From Myotis daubentonii (Eukaryota; Chordata; Mammalia; Chiroptera; Vespertilionidae): a stretch of 64,000 nt of DNA. The position numbers and the translations under genes are program-made. The notes under the pieces are model-generated. The model was not told the DNA's origin. It was given only the letters and a program-made list of their open reading frames with translations, and ran no database searches. This document shows, piece by piece, positions 21,197-31,231 of this stretch. Positions within the stretch are counted from its first letter, which is position 1. The number at the start of each line of letters is the position of its first letter. The stretch spans positions 62,950,410-63,014,409 of the forward strand of contig NC_081849.1 in the NCBI RefSeq assembly GCF_963259705.1. The letters run 5' to 3'.

Positions 21197-21952
21197 TCCT
21201 ATATAGGAAAAGGGTAATATGCCTCCCAGCACCGGGATCAGCGGAGCCGCGAGGCCTCCCAGCACCGGGATAAGTGGAGCCGCGAGGCCTCCCAGCACCG
21301 TGATCAGCGTGACAGGGGGCAGCGTCCAAACCGCCTGATCGCCCTGTGGCTCTGTGTGTGACAGGGTGCGGCGCCCCAACCCCCTCCCCCACCGGCCCTG
21401 CTCTGTGTGTAACAGGGTAGAGCCATAACCTCCCCATCGGCCCTGCCCTGAGTGTGAGAGTGGCAGCGCCCCAACCCCCTGATCGGCCCTGCTCTATGGG
21501 TGATAGAGGGCGGCGCCCCAACCCCCCTCCCCATGGGCCCTGCTCTGTGTGTGATGGGATAGAGCTTTAACCTCCCCATCGGCCCTGCCCTGAGTGTGAC
21601 AGTGGCGGCACCCCAACCCCCTGATCGACCCTGCTCTGTGTGTGACAGGGTGCAGCGCCCCAACCCCCTGATCGGCCCTGCTCTGTGTGTGACAGGGGCA
21701 GCGCCCCAACCCCAGGATTGGCCCTGCTCTGTGGCTGACAGGGGGCGGCGCCCCAACTCCCCAATCGGCCCTGCTCTGAGCCCGACCAGGGGCTGCACCT
21801 AGGGATTGGGCCTGCCCTCTGCCACCCGGGAGCAGGCCTAAGCCAGCAGGTCGTTATCTCCCGAGGGGTCCCAGACTGCAAGAGGGCACAGGCCAGGCTG
21901 AGGGACCCCCCTTCCCCCCGAGTGCACAAATTTTTGTGCACCAGGCCTCTAG
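21197..21952 (+). mobile_element. Helitron, second of a head-to-tail pair, with internal minisatellite
   Basis: Starts TCCTATATAGGAAAAGGG; ends with hairpin GTGCACAAATTTTTGTGCAC, then CAGGCCTCTAG and T. About ten diverged units of 45-50 bp (GCGCCCCAACCCCCTGATCG, ...CCCTGCTCTGTGTGTGAC) fill 21305-21830. Long minus-strand ORFs here are an effect of the GC-rich repeat. Confidence 0.9.
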
Positions 21953-21998
21953 TAAATAATTAAATAAATAAATAAATAAATAAGAAGGAATGACTTTT

Positions 21999-22218
21999 TT
22001 TTTTTTAAATATATTTTATTGATTTTTTACAGAGAGGAAGGGAGAGAGATAGAGAGCTAGAAACATCGATGAGAGAGAAACATCGATCAGCTGCCTCCTG
22101 CACATCTCCTACTGGGGATATGCCCGCAACCCAGGTACATGCCCTTGACCGGAATCGAACCTGGGACCCTTCAGTCCGCAGGCCGACGCTCTATCCACTG
22201 AGCCAAGCCGGTTTCGGC
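21999..22218 (-). mobile_element. VES SINE inserted in the duplicated target of another VES
   Basis: Antisense VES (TATTTTATTGATTTTTTACA... CTCTATCCACTGAGCCAAGC). Flanked by AAGAAGGAATGACTTTT at 21982-21998 and 22220-22236; the first 15 bases match the target at 20013-20027. Confidence 0.96.
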
Positions 22219-22236
22219 AAAGAAGGAATGACTTTT

Positions 22237-22559
22237 GCATTAAGTGGGTTATATTCTAGTCCATAACTGAGCTTCTATTTAATAAGGTAATGTCTACTCA
22301 AAGGTCTAAGGCTTAGCACCAGGCAGGTACTGGTGATGCAGAGATGTAAAACCCAATGCTGGCCGCCAAGAAGTTAACATACATTGAAAATAAAGAGAGC
22401 AAACGGACGAAAACTTGTAAATACAGAATGGGACGTTCAAACAACCTACTGCAGCTGTCAGGTAAGCACCATCAGCTGAGGCCAGATCCACCTTAGGGGC
22501 AGAACTTGGGCTGGGACTTGGAGAAAAGCTGGCATCCAGGTAGAAGCAGGGTTTCTAAA
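22237..22559. other. Intronic sequence, nothing recognised
   Basis: No repeat or exon recognised. Confidence 0.55.
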
Positions 22560-22924
22560 GCTACCCTGACCAATTACCACAGACTGGTGGCTTAAAACCA
22601 CAGGAATGTCATCTCTAGTTCAGAGGCCATGCTTGCTCCAGAGGCCGGGGAGAATGGGCTTGTCTTAACTCGGGCTGCTGTAACAAAACACTGCGGCGGG
22701 AAGTCCAAGATCAAGGTGTTGGTGAATTTGGTTCCTGGTGAGAACCCACTTCCTAGAGCGTGTAATTGGAGTGGCTGTAGCTGCCTTTTCTCTGGGTGCT
22801 CACAGGGCCTTTCCTCCAAGCGTGAGAGAGAAGGACTCTGGTGTCTTTCCTCGTATCAGGGCACTAAGCCCATCTGGTGACACCATCCTCATGACCTCGT
22901 CTAAAATTAACCTCCAGAAGACTG
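22560..22924 (-). mobile_element. MaLR-type LTR fragment (MLT1-like)
   Basis: TTACCACAGACTGGTGGCTT, GGAAGTCCAAGATCAAGGTG and CATCCTCATGACCTCGTCT are MLT1-type LTR sequence in reverse orientation. Old, non-coding. Confidence 0.65.
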
Positions 22925-22946
22925 ACTCTCTCTCTCTCTCTCTCTC

Positions 22947-23115
22947 CTTAAAATATATTTTTATTGATTTCAGAGAGGGAGGGAGAGATAAAAACATCAA
23001 TAATGAGAGAGAATCATTGATTGGCTGCCTCCTGCATGCCCCCAACTGGGGATCAAGCCTGCAATCCTGGCATGTGTCCTGATGGGGAAACAAACCGGGA
23101 CCTCCTGGTTCATGG
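22947..23115 (-). mobile_element. VES SINE, antisense, head truncated
   Basis: AAAATATATTTTTATTGATT tail, GGCTGCCTCCTGCATGCC body, ending CCTCCTGGTTCATGG. A CT microsatellite precedes the tail. Confidence 0.88.
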
Positions 23116-23276
23116 AAAGGAACAAAGACACCCTGACAACTCAAATATGTCATTTTAGCTGAAGTTTGAACCTCTTCCCATATCAAATGTTTGTTTTTTC
23201 TTTTCAAGACTTAACTCAGAATAGAAATATATTGAGAATTGAGTCTTGTATCTTTGCCCTTCCTACTTTCAGAGTA

Positions 23277-23497
23277 TCTATATATATAAAAGCCAAGCGA
23301 TCAGAATGACTGGAACAACTGGAACAAACAGTCACTATGACGTGCACTGCAACAGCCAACCAGCCCAATGGGGCCCTGGTAAGCCCCACCCAGTCTCCCA
23401 CGACCCCTCCCCCTGGCCGGTCCCTCCCCCGATCGCCTGCATTGGGGCAGGCCTTCCGGACCCCACCTATGCACAAATTCATGCACTGGGCCTCTAG
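23277..23497 (+). mobile_element. Short Helitron
   Basis: A|TCTATATATATAAAAGCC start, hairpin TGCACAAATTCATGCA, GGGCCTCTAG|T end. 221 bp, GC-rich interior, no coding. Confidence 0.9.
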
Positions 23498-23922
23498 TAA
23501 TGTCATAACCATAAATGTGACCAAAAGGTAGGCAGTAAAAGGTCCATAAAGGTAGAATCTGGAAAACTAAGACAGAAATATGTAAACTTTTCTTGGTAGT
23601 TCCCACCAGAAGAAAACCTCGGCAGACAATCAGACCTCAGGGATCCTTAGGCTGCTTTACTCATCAATGTTATTCTTGTCCCTGCGTCCTCAGAGGCGTT
23701 GGCTTCTGGAGGTTTGTTTAAACAACAAACATTTGCACCGAAGGCACATGGAACTTGAATTAACTTCTACGGAAGCTTTCTAACATCTAAAAAAACTAGT
23801 GTTCTCCAAATAGATGGTTGCCTGATCCCCACTGCTTGTTAGCTGTGTAACTCTAAACAAGGCCGTTAGTATCTCTGGATCATATTTTCTTTCTAAAGCA
23901 TAGAAGGACAGCATCAATACCA
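23498..23922. other. Intronic sequence with a MIR trace
   Basis: About 23835-23900 resembles MIR (TTAGCTGTGTAACTCTAAAC). Nothing else recognised. Confidence 0.5.
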
Positions 23923-24813
23923 TGGTAATTAGCTAGTTATTAATAGCAGGAAAGGAGCAAAAGGGAGGCCAGACATTATGAGCATGGCCATCTGGACAGC
24001 TTCACCAGGAAGCTGCAATTTCAGTCACCAGCGAGTCACCACCCATCTCCTGTAGATCACTGCGGGAGAGGACAAAGGGGAGGGTGGATGCATGTGCAGT
24101 GAAGTTGGGGGGACCTAGGAAATATACTTATCAATCAAACCTAGGAACAGAAATCATTGGCTAGAAGAGGTGGAGCCAATGCAAGCCCATGAAAATTTGG
24201 GAATACATAATCCGCTAAACCAGCGGTTCTCAAGCTGTGGGTCACGACCCCTTTGGCGGTCGAACGACCCTTTCATATGGGTTGCCTAAGACCATCCTGC
24301 ATATCAGATACTTACATTACGATTCATAACAGTAGCAACATTACAGTTACGAAGTAGCAACGAAAGTAATTTTATGGTTGGGTCACAACATGAGGAACTG
24401 TATTTAAAGGGCCAGAAGGTTGAGAACCACTGCCCTAAACAAAGGAGCTGGTGCTCTTGGTTCATGGCTCTCTTGGCATCTTTGCATTCACCCGTATTTC
24501 CTCCATGCCATGTGGCCAGGCCAAACTGACATGCAATGGACTAATGGGCTACAGCAGGAAACACAAACTAACCAGCCTAATGCTAAACTGGACTATGCCC
24601 TAACATGGAATGGAAACTCTGGAGACTGGCTTTTATTTTGAAGACACCACAGCTACACTTCTTCCTTGGTGGGACAAAGGGAAATAGGACCAGGGAAACG
24701 CAAGGGTGTAATTCCACAGAAATAAAACTTTCTACACCATTTCACCTCCCAGGCGAATCTCAGAAAATTCCTTTTCTCAAAATATCGCAAAAAGCCCACT
24801 CCCACGAACAACA
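23923..24813 (+). mobile_element. Diverged solo LTR, copy 3 of a repeated family
   Basis: Related along its length to the LTRs at 48486 and 50310: AATTAGCTAGTTATTAATA, GGAGGCCAGACATTATGAGC, AGCTTCACCAGGAAGCTGC, a TGCAATGGACTAATGGGC block and a polyadenylation-type AATAAA at about 24721. Most diverged of the three, split by the hAT at 24221-24432. No internal retroviral genes; ends uncertain. Confidence 0.75.
24221..24432. mobile_element. Non-autonomous hAT (URR1-like), full-length type
   Basis: CAGCGGTTCTCAAGCTGTGG to TTGAGAACCACTG; 8-bp duplication CGCTAAAC/CCCTAAAC (7 of 8). Contains the CATTACGATTCATAACAGTA core shared with the copies at 29084 and 35906. Confidence 0.9.
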
Positions 24814-26194
24814 GGTGGGGATAAGAGCTTTCCCCATAACAGTATGAAAGAACATAATGAGCCCTAAGGCTGCTATCAGATACTGGCTAACATCTATGTC
24901 CCTTGCTGACTCCTCCTCTCTGAGCAACCTAGATAGAAGCCAAGACGTCTGACTGCGTCATGTCACGTCCCCTCCAGCTGAAAGGAACAGTCCTCACGCG
25001 GTACTGCTTGAGGGCTTCTGGGACTCTTCTTGGGGAAGGTGAGAGTGGTTTATGCATCCATCACTTATATAGCACACTCCACATGCAGGCTCTCTTCTAG
25101 CTAAGCAACTTGCAAAACTTTATAAGAAACCAAGTAACTGCCGAAGGTCAAACAGCTTATGAACAACCTAAGATTTAAACTCAAGCCCTGGCTCCTGAGC
25201 AAGTTCATATTCACTGCTTTTCATTTTCTGTGACCATCAAAGAACAATTATGATGAATTATAACATTCCCAAGACCCTCCTCCTTGATTGGTCTCTCTCA
25301 AGAGTGTTTAGCCCCTGCTTACAAAAGGCAGCTGGTAAATCTCAGTGTCTCTGAAGACGTGATGAATTAAAAGAAATAAACAGGACTAAGTATTTGCAAT
25401 AACCAGATGCTGAAATTACAAACTCCTGAGCTTTAATTCACTTTTCTTGGCAAATTCTCTCCCATTCAACTCCTGTGCCCTGTGGGTTCTGGCACCAAGC
25501 CCAGCAGCTGGGCTCCCTGGAGCGCTGCATCATCTAATAGCAAACACTCGTGGATGACCCCGGGAGGCTCAAAAGCCACCTTGGATTAGCGCAGGGACAC
25601 GAGGGTGATGAGAACAAACTGCATATCTGTAAGGAGGCTTACCTGGCAATAGATCTTTCCATTTCAAATCCCCTGTAATCATGAACTAAGCACTTGTCAA
25701 TTATTTTAGCAGGATTCACCTTCTGTTTTCTGATCATGGAGCTAATGCTAGCAACATAGAAAGGGAAAAAAGGATGGAGGCCATGCTCCCTTCACAATCT
25801 ATAGCCTCGCCAGAGTTGACCACTTGTTTGTTGAGATCTGCTCTGCTGTCCTGTCCTCTGTAGCTTCAAATCTCCCTGCCCAGTCTTTTAATAATAGGTT
25901 CTTAATAGACATTGATTGAAGAAGTAAAGTTTAGGGCATATAGAACTCTTTCATTAAAGATAAAACCTAGTCATTCATCTTTAGCTCAATCTGGCTTCTG
26001 AAGCGTGCTAGTTTCAAAGTTCTAGGAAAGAAATGGAAGGGGGCAGTGGGAAAAGACAACAGGAAACCGCAATTACTCATATTGTACAAGTTTTGAAATA
26101 GTAATTGCCTCTCCCACTTAGATACCCCTTAACCTACTTCATATGTCTACAGAGCTTTGTGAATAGTAATTTTCTACCTAGCAATTGCATGCTT
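24814..26194. other. Intronic sequence with one MIR
   Basis: About 25050-25230 resembles MIR (ATAGCACACTCCACATGC, AAGGTCAAACAGCTTATG). The rest is unrecognised. Confidence 0.5.
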
Positions 26195-26346
26195 CTTCAT
26201 TCATTAATTTAATCCCCACTTACCGAATGTCTACCATCTGCTAGCCTAGGTACTTCATATTTATTATTTCATTCAGTTTTCAAAAGGAAGCACAATGTTC
26301 TAAATTTCACAGCTAAAAAGCTGAGATTCTGAGGTTTTATATAACA

Positions 26347-26547
26347 CTAGAGGCCTGATGCATGAAATTCGTGCAAGAGTGAGCCTTCGCAGCCACAGGC
26401 AGCTGCCTGGATCCCTCCCTCGAGGCTGCCTGGATCCAGATCCCTCCCTCATAGCTGCTGCAGCTGCCTCGATTAGTGGCTGCAGCCCCGGCTTAGTCCG
26501 GAAGGGCATCCGGTCTAATTAGCATCTTACGATTTTATTATGATCGA
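26347..26547 (-). mobile_element. Helitron, one of a head-to-tail pair
   Basis: On the minus strand it ends CATCAGGCCTCTAG (left, 26347) after a CTTGCACGAATTTCATG hairpin, and starts TCGATCATAATAAAATCG (right, 26547). It abuts its neighbour CTAG|TC. Confidence 0.88.
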
Positions 26548-26677
26548 CTAGAGGCCTAATGCATGAAATTCGTGCAAGGGTCTTGGCACTCGCAGCCCTG
26601 GCTACATTCAGAAGGATGTTAGGAAGGTCGTTCAGCTGTTCAGTCTAATTAGCATATTAGCTCTTTATTATATAGGA
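26548..26677 (-). mobile_element. Short Helitron, other member of the pair
   Basis: On the minus strand starts TCCTATATAATAAAGAGC, CATATGC-like ATTAGCATATTAG box, ends hairpin CTTGCACGAATTTCATGC and AGGCCTCTAG. Only 130 bp, near the minimal Helitron. Confidence 0.9.
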
Positions 26678-26740
26678 TGGCGAGGTCACCCAGCTAGCAA
26701 CAAGCAGAACTTGTTTCATAGTTTCTAGTAGAGCAGCTCA

Positions 26741-28710
26741 TTCAGAGATCCTGGTATAGGAAGCATCTAGGGATTACATCATCATTTGCTAGAAGAAACT
26801 CAATGGACAGGCCTTTGTTTATTTTTAAGATCCTCATAATATGTCACTGGAGTGAGGAAGCTGAGGAATCTGTGAGTTTCTTGTTCACATTCCACATGTA
26901 TACCTGGCCATACATTCTCACCTCCCCTAATGGAGGGATACTTGCTGCTGGCATTCAGTCCACTAATTTGCATCTGCCATGTGCTGTGGAAACTAAAAAG
27001 ATGTGCAATTAGAACCCAGGACTCAAGCTCTATCTACTCTTTCAACCAATTAATGAATCAGAGAATTATCCACATGGGGAGAGAGGAGGGCAGGGTTGAG
27101 CATGGCATTAGACATGTTCAAGGTTCCCAAACAGAACATTTGTGAAGGTGTCTCTCAAATCCTGTCTGGGAGCCTGGTAGAATTGGGGTACCCTCTTCCT
27201 CTGTTCCTATTCTGTCATGAATAGATTCTAACCAGCCTTTCATGCCCACCACTCGACAATGTCACAGATGACCTCCACAACCAACAATCATTCTCAGGCT
27301 TCATTTTATTTGACCTGTCAGCAGCCATTTAAAAGTAAATTAATTAAAGTATTGCAAGTCGCATGGATTGCATTGTACCTTGGAAATGACCTATAGTGAG
27401 CATCTAGTATTTTTCTAAAAGATCATTTTTAAAGTCTGAAAGCAATAAATGAAGATTCTTCTCAAGAATATCACCGAATTCAACAGGGAAAAACAATTTC
27501 ATATGGATCAGTCTAGCTAACGAGATAGCTGAGCCAAAGCCTGGGAGGGGGAAAAACACTCAAGCAAAGATCAACCTAGGACACTACAGATAATAGGGTA
27601 CGATGAAGACGGTCAGAAGGGACCAACAACCTATTCTTTGAGTAAGATGGCTTCTTGCATCAAACCTGCAAGAAGCATAGGTTTCTATCCGGTAAAGCAC
27701 TAGATCTGAAGGACAGTCCACTTCAAAGAGATCCATTTCTTTTGCAGGGTGTCAGGGAGTCTTGAAACAAGGCCGTTTTAAGGGTGGAGAACTGAGGCAA
27801 ACTTCACTTGCTGGACGTTCCTCCAATAGCAGAACACAGAGACTGTGGCAGAGACCTCTTTTTTTTTCATGTGTAGAGATCTCTTAATATCAACCCTCTA
27901 ATATCACTAAAAGGTGACAAATGTGGCACCTGTGCTCCCCCTCAGCCTTCCTGTGCCGAGTCATAGCTAAAACATGCCACTCTTTTCCACTGCACCAGAC
28001 TCGACTGCACAACCCTTCTCAGCACAGTGCTCCTAGCAGCTACTACCAATAGGTAGGTGCTAGCCTGGGGGTCAGGGTGGAAAAAGAGGTGAAAGACAAT
28101 GCATACCCATGCCACAGAGGAAAAACAAGTCTTTATGCTTATAAAGCACAATCACATGCACATTAAAGTAGTAGATACTAAATATGAAAGATGACCAATT
28201 GATGAATAGGTGAAAGACCAACCATTCTAAGTCAGAAAACGTTGAGGCATCAAACACATTTCTCTTTTTCTTTAGGATGTGACCTCAGAAAAAACTCTGT
28301 GAAAACCAAATCAATCTATTTCAAATAACACACCCAACAAATAATTTCTGTGTATTCAGTCCCAGAATTTCAATTCCTTTGGTGTTATAAGCTCTGGCTT
28401 AAATAAATCATGTTCTCCCCCTTTATCCAAGGATGCTAATAGGGGGAAATCTTCATTCGGTTGTAACCCCAACCAGAAATTTGGCGTAGGGAGAGAAATG
28501 CCCACCTGGAAAGCTGACAAAGGCGGTGGACGCAGCTACCCTCTCAAAAATGGAATTCCCAGGAGCCATTGTGCATCAGTCAAGGAATACTTTTAGTCAT
28601 TTTTAAAGCCCAGCAGAACGTGATGACTGTGCTGAAAAAAATTCTTCCTAACCCTCGGGAGAGATCGTGGAGGGCTCCCCAATGTCAGGCTGGTGGCAAA
28701 TCGTCTAGGA
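26741..28710. other. Intronic sequence, nothing recognised
   Basis: About 2 kb without clear repeats or exon signals on either strand. Confidence 0.55.
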
Positions 28711-29345
28711 CAGTGATTTTAAAACTCTTTCATCTATGGTAAGCATAAATTAATTACTAAAATTCTGCAGCACACCAAAAAATATATTTTTGCAGATCTG
28801 ACAAAAAAAGGTACAGTTTTGATTGATTTACAAAATAATAACAACAACAACCACCTATCCTTTTTGGTCCAAAGTGACTTTTTAAAAAATCAGGTGCCCA
28901 CACTTGTAGATAAGGATTTCTGGTACTCAGAATAACCAATCAGATGCAATCTTATTATGCGACATGACCAATAAGATGCAACTCTCTTATACGACCTATA
29001 TATTAATGGTTCAAGACAGGGCATTCACACCGGAGCACTACTATTGTGTTGGCTGCTGTCATTTTCTTATTTGACAATCTAAGCAGCGGTTCTCAACCTG
29101 CGGGTCGCGAACAATGAAAATACACCCTGCATATCAGATATTTACATTACGATTCATAACAGTAGCAAAAATTACAGTTATGAAGTAGCAACGCAGATAA
29201 TTTTATGGTTGGGGGTCACCACAACATGAGGCACTGTATTAAAGGTCGCGGCATTAGGAAGGTTGAGAACCACTGAGGGAAAAGAGGCCAGTGCCCCTGA
29301 CTAAATATTCAGGTACAAAACTTCTTGCAGCCCATCGGCTGGTCT
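28711..29345. mobile_element. Older hAT-like element split by a younger hAT
   Basis: Starts CAGTGATTTTAAAACTC and contains TTCTGCAGCACACCAAAAAA and TTGGCTGCTGTCATTTTCTT; sequence resumes after the inner element with GTGCCCCTGACTAAATATTC. The right end is degenerate, so the family and end are uncertain. Confidence 0.55.
29084..29275. mobile_element. Non-autonomous hAT (URR1-like), internally deleted
   Basis: CAGCGGTTCTCAACCTGCGG to TTGAGAACCACTG. Lacks the approximately 50-bp segment after the left end that is present at 24221. No clean 8-bp duplication. Confidence 0.85.
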
Positions 29346-29431
29346 AGAATCATAGATGCTAATGAAATGAGGCAGCATTGTGAGGTGGTAAGCTCCCTGT
29401 CCCAGGCAACATTCAAATGGCAGACCCGTGA

Positions 29432-29515
29432 TGATGAGTCACAAATGTGTGAATGTGTCACAAATGTGTGAATGTGTCACAAATGTGTGATGTGTCATAA
29501 ATGCGTGGACGTGCC
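29432..29515. repeat. Short minisatellite, 19-bp unit
   Basis: Three to four copies of GTCACAAATGTGTGAATGT, the last degenerate (GTCATAAATGCGTGGACGT). Confidence 0.92.
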
Positions 29516-30039
29516 CGAAGTGGGGGGCTGGTGGGTTGTTGCTTCCAAATCTAGAACCAAGTCCTCTGGACCAATTCTTAGGCTGTCGCTTCTCATGGGG
29601 GATTGACAAAGCCAACAGAGCCAGCAAACACTAAAGAGGCTCAGAGCTTTTGGACAGCCCTCCCTCTCTCTACTTGACTGAAGGTGGAAGAATTACAATG
29701 ATTAATGTGCATTTATTGTACTGATCTAAAACTAGCAAAGTCTGCCAATCAGGATTTATTAGAAAGGAAACCAAAAAAAAAAGCAACATATAATTAGCTG
29801 ACAGTTATTTAGAAGTTAATTATTCAGTCCTTTGTTTCACTTCTTTCTTCTTCCGACTTAATTCCCTTTTACCACGTCTCCGTTGATTTGATTCCCCATC
29901 CATTAGTGAAATAGAGCAGGTGGGACTCAAGGGCAGCCTGTGGTTGGAAGGTGTCATAAGGGAAGGAAGAGGCGGGTGGGAGGGCATTATAATTGCTGGA
30001 AAAGTGACTGATTTTTTGTGTTGGTTAGTAGGGTATAAA
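29516..30039. other. Intronic sequence, nothing recognised
   Basis: No repeat or exon recognised. Confidence 0.55.
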
Positions 30040-30270
30040 TGGACGTATGGGCTCTGGAGTCAAACAGACTGGGCTTTGGTTTCTTGCTCTGCCACTTACT
30101 AGCTGTGTGTCTTTAATAACTCAGTCGGTCTGACTCAGCTTCCTCGTGGAGAACATGGGGATATTAATATCTGTGTTGGAGGACAGTTGCAAGGACTGAG
30201 TAAAATAATCCAAAGAGCTAAATACAGCTCTTCCCACCTGGTAGGCACTCAAGCTGCATTATTAAAAACC
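30040..30270 (+). repeat. MIR SINE
   Basis: GGGCTCTGGAGTCAAACAGA, GCCACTTACTAGCTGTGTG and GGTAGGCACTCAAG in MIR order. Ends about 150 bp from the OSBPL6 start exon donor. Confidence 0.9.
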
Positions 30271-30427
30271 ACCTAAAATTGTACTCTTCTCATGTAAATA
30301 AGACAGGGCTGGAAGCAAATGCTCTTAAACTGAGAAGTAGGCGTTCCCAAGTAAATATACACACTTTAATCTACAAACTGCCTGATTTAAATTTGCATCT
30401 TAAAAGTTGCATTAGTTAAAACTTTAC

Positions 30428-30523
30428 CTGCCGACTTCCCTGCTTGGAGGAGCAGGTACTCGGGCTCCTGGAAGGGGAGACCAATTTTGGGGACACCCCA
30501 AGGTTCTTCTCATCACTCATCAT
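30428..30523 (-). CDS. OSBPL6: OSBPL6 coding exon 1 (N terminus, start codon)
   Basis: 96 nt of coding sequence, residues 1-32, ending at donor CGGCAG|GTAAAG. It encodes MMSDEKNLGVSPKLVSPSRS, then PSTCSSKQGSRQ, matching the ORP6 N terminus; SRQ joins DSWEVV of exon 2 in frame. The segment is Ser/Lys-rich, presumably unstructured. Two ATGs are adjacent: the first (30523) has a weak context (C at -3), the second (30520) has A at -3 and may be the main start, giving MSDEK. The family start aligns with the first. Confidence 0.96.
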
Positions 30524-30552
30524 GAGCAGCAGGTCACGTGGCCTCGATGCAG

Positions 30553-30564
30553 TCAAAATGCCAT
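30553..30564 (-). promoter_or_regulatory. uORF 2 in OSBPL6 leader
   Basis: ATG GCA TTT TGA, three codons. -3 is C (CCCGATGG: C, G at +4), a moderate context. It ends 29 nt before the first main ATG. Confidence 0.65.
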
Positions 30565-30620
30565 CGGGAGACAGTGGAGCAGAGAGTATGGCAATCCCAA
30601 ACGGGCAGGTGTCTCAACTC

Positions 30621-30644
30621 TTACGCAGTGTGCTCGGAAAGCAT
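30621..30644 (-). promoter_or_regulatory. uORF 1 in OSBPL6 leader
   Basis: ATG CTT TCC GAG CAC ACT GCG TAA, seven codons, A at -3 (AAAATGC). It ends about 97 nt before the main start, so reinitiation is possible. Confidence 0.7.
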
Positions 30645-30994
30645 TTTGGATGACCCAGAGGAAATCCCTAAAATCAAAAGAAAAGAAAATTAGAGAGCAG
30701 ATCAGAGGCCACAGGCATTGTCTATAATTAGCCGCTTGTCTGCGAGGGGCTTATCTGCAGGGCAGAGTACAGAGCCGTGAGGTTCAGCTGCACAAGGGCC
30801 GTGAAGGAAAAGGTGTTTTACAACTTCCTCTTCCTGGAAATTACGTGTAGGTGGTTTTGTAGCTTTGCAATATGACAGGCTTAGGAACACTGCAGAGTAC
30901 AAACATCTGAGTCCAGAAACATACAAAATAAAACATATTATAAAACCAACCCAAATCACCAGGAGATCACACTTCATACCCACTAGGGTAGCTA

Positions 30995-31197
30995 TCCTAT
31001 ATAATAAAAGGCTAATATGCAAATTGTCCCCTCGACCAGGAGTTCAACAGGGAGTTCAACCAGGGGGCAGGGGCAGCCAGCCAACTACCCACAGCCTCTC
31101 CCTCTGGCAAGCCCTGCCCCCAACCAGCCCCCCCACCCTGATCGAGGCGGGCTGGCTGGATCCCACCCATGCACGAATTCGTGCACCGAGCCTCTAG
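30995..31197 (+). mobile_element. Short Helitron
   Basis: A|TCCTATATAATAAAAGGC start, palindrome GCACGAATTCGTGC in the terminal hairpin, GAGCCTCTAG|T end. 203 bp, intact termini. Confidence 0.95.
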
Positions 31198-31231
31198 TAA
31201 TAAAATAAAAAAAGATAGAAAATAACAAGTT

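Larger units (their letters stand above)
20028..21981 (+). mobile_element. VES SINE (older type) blown apart by hAT and Helitron insertions
   Basis: SINE pieces are 20028-20036 (GCCCTAGC...), 20249-20487 (head, body and GGAAAAAAGTATCC tail) and 21953-21981 (TAAA-rich tail end). The target duplication AAGAAGGAATGACTT is at 20013-20027 and again at 21982. A hAT element separates the first two pieces and a tandem Helitron pair the last two. Confidence 0.9.
26195..26740 (+). repeat. MIR SINE split by a Helitron pair
   Basis: Left half has ACTTACCGAATGTCTACC and AAAAGCTGAGATTCTGAGG; right half continues GGCGAGGTCACCCAGCTAGC after the Helitrons. Joined, the halves read as one MIR. Confidence 0.8.
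1..30667 (-). other. OSBPL6: OSBPL6 locus, 5' part of gene (start exon to coding exon 9)
   Basis: Nine exons read right to left on the minus strand form one open frame of 341 codons plus one base. Intron lengths from 5' to 3' are about 17.4 kb, 116 bp, 880 bp, 3.7 kb, 562 bp, 2.1 kb, 203 bp and 1.7 kb. The encoded peptide matches the N-terminal half of ORP6 as I know it (start exon, PH domain, Ser/Arg-rich linker) and is clearly closer to ORP6 than to its paralogues ORP3 and ORP7. ORP6 is a cytosolic lipid-transfer protein acting at ER contact sites through VAP binding. The FFAT motif and ORD lipid-binding domain are not in the window, so the gene continues past position 1. No promoter was found. 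Confidence 0.95.
30524..30667 (-). other. OSBPL6: OSBPL6 5'UTR part of the start exon
   Basis: A 144-nt leader following a good acceptor (TTTTGATTTTAG|GGATTT with polypyrimidine stretch). It carries two short upstream ORFs. At least one untranslated exon must therefore lie further right, but none could be recognised. Confidence 0.85.

Noticed and set aside
21090..21941. Several 120-165-codon minus-strand ORFs rich in repeated Gly/Arg/Pro patterns
   Set aside because: They are reading frames through the Helitron minisatellite; the repeat unit explains the lack of stops and no domain is present. The same holds for 63320-63951.
29432..29515. CRISPR-like array
   Set aside because: Contiguous short minisatellite without unique spacers, in a mammalian genome.
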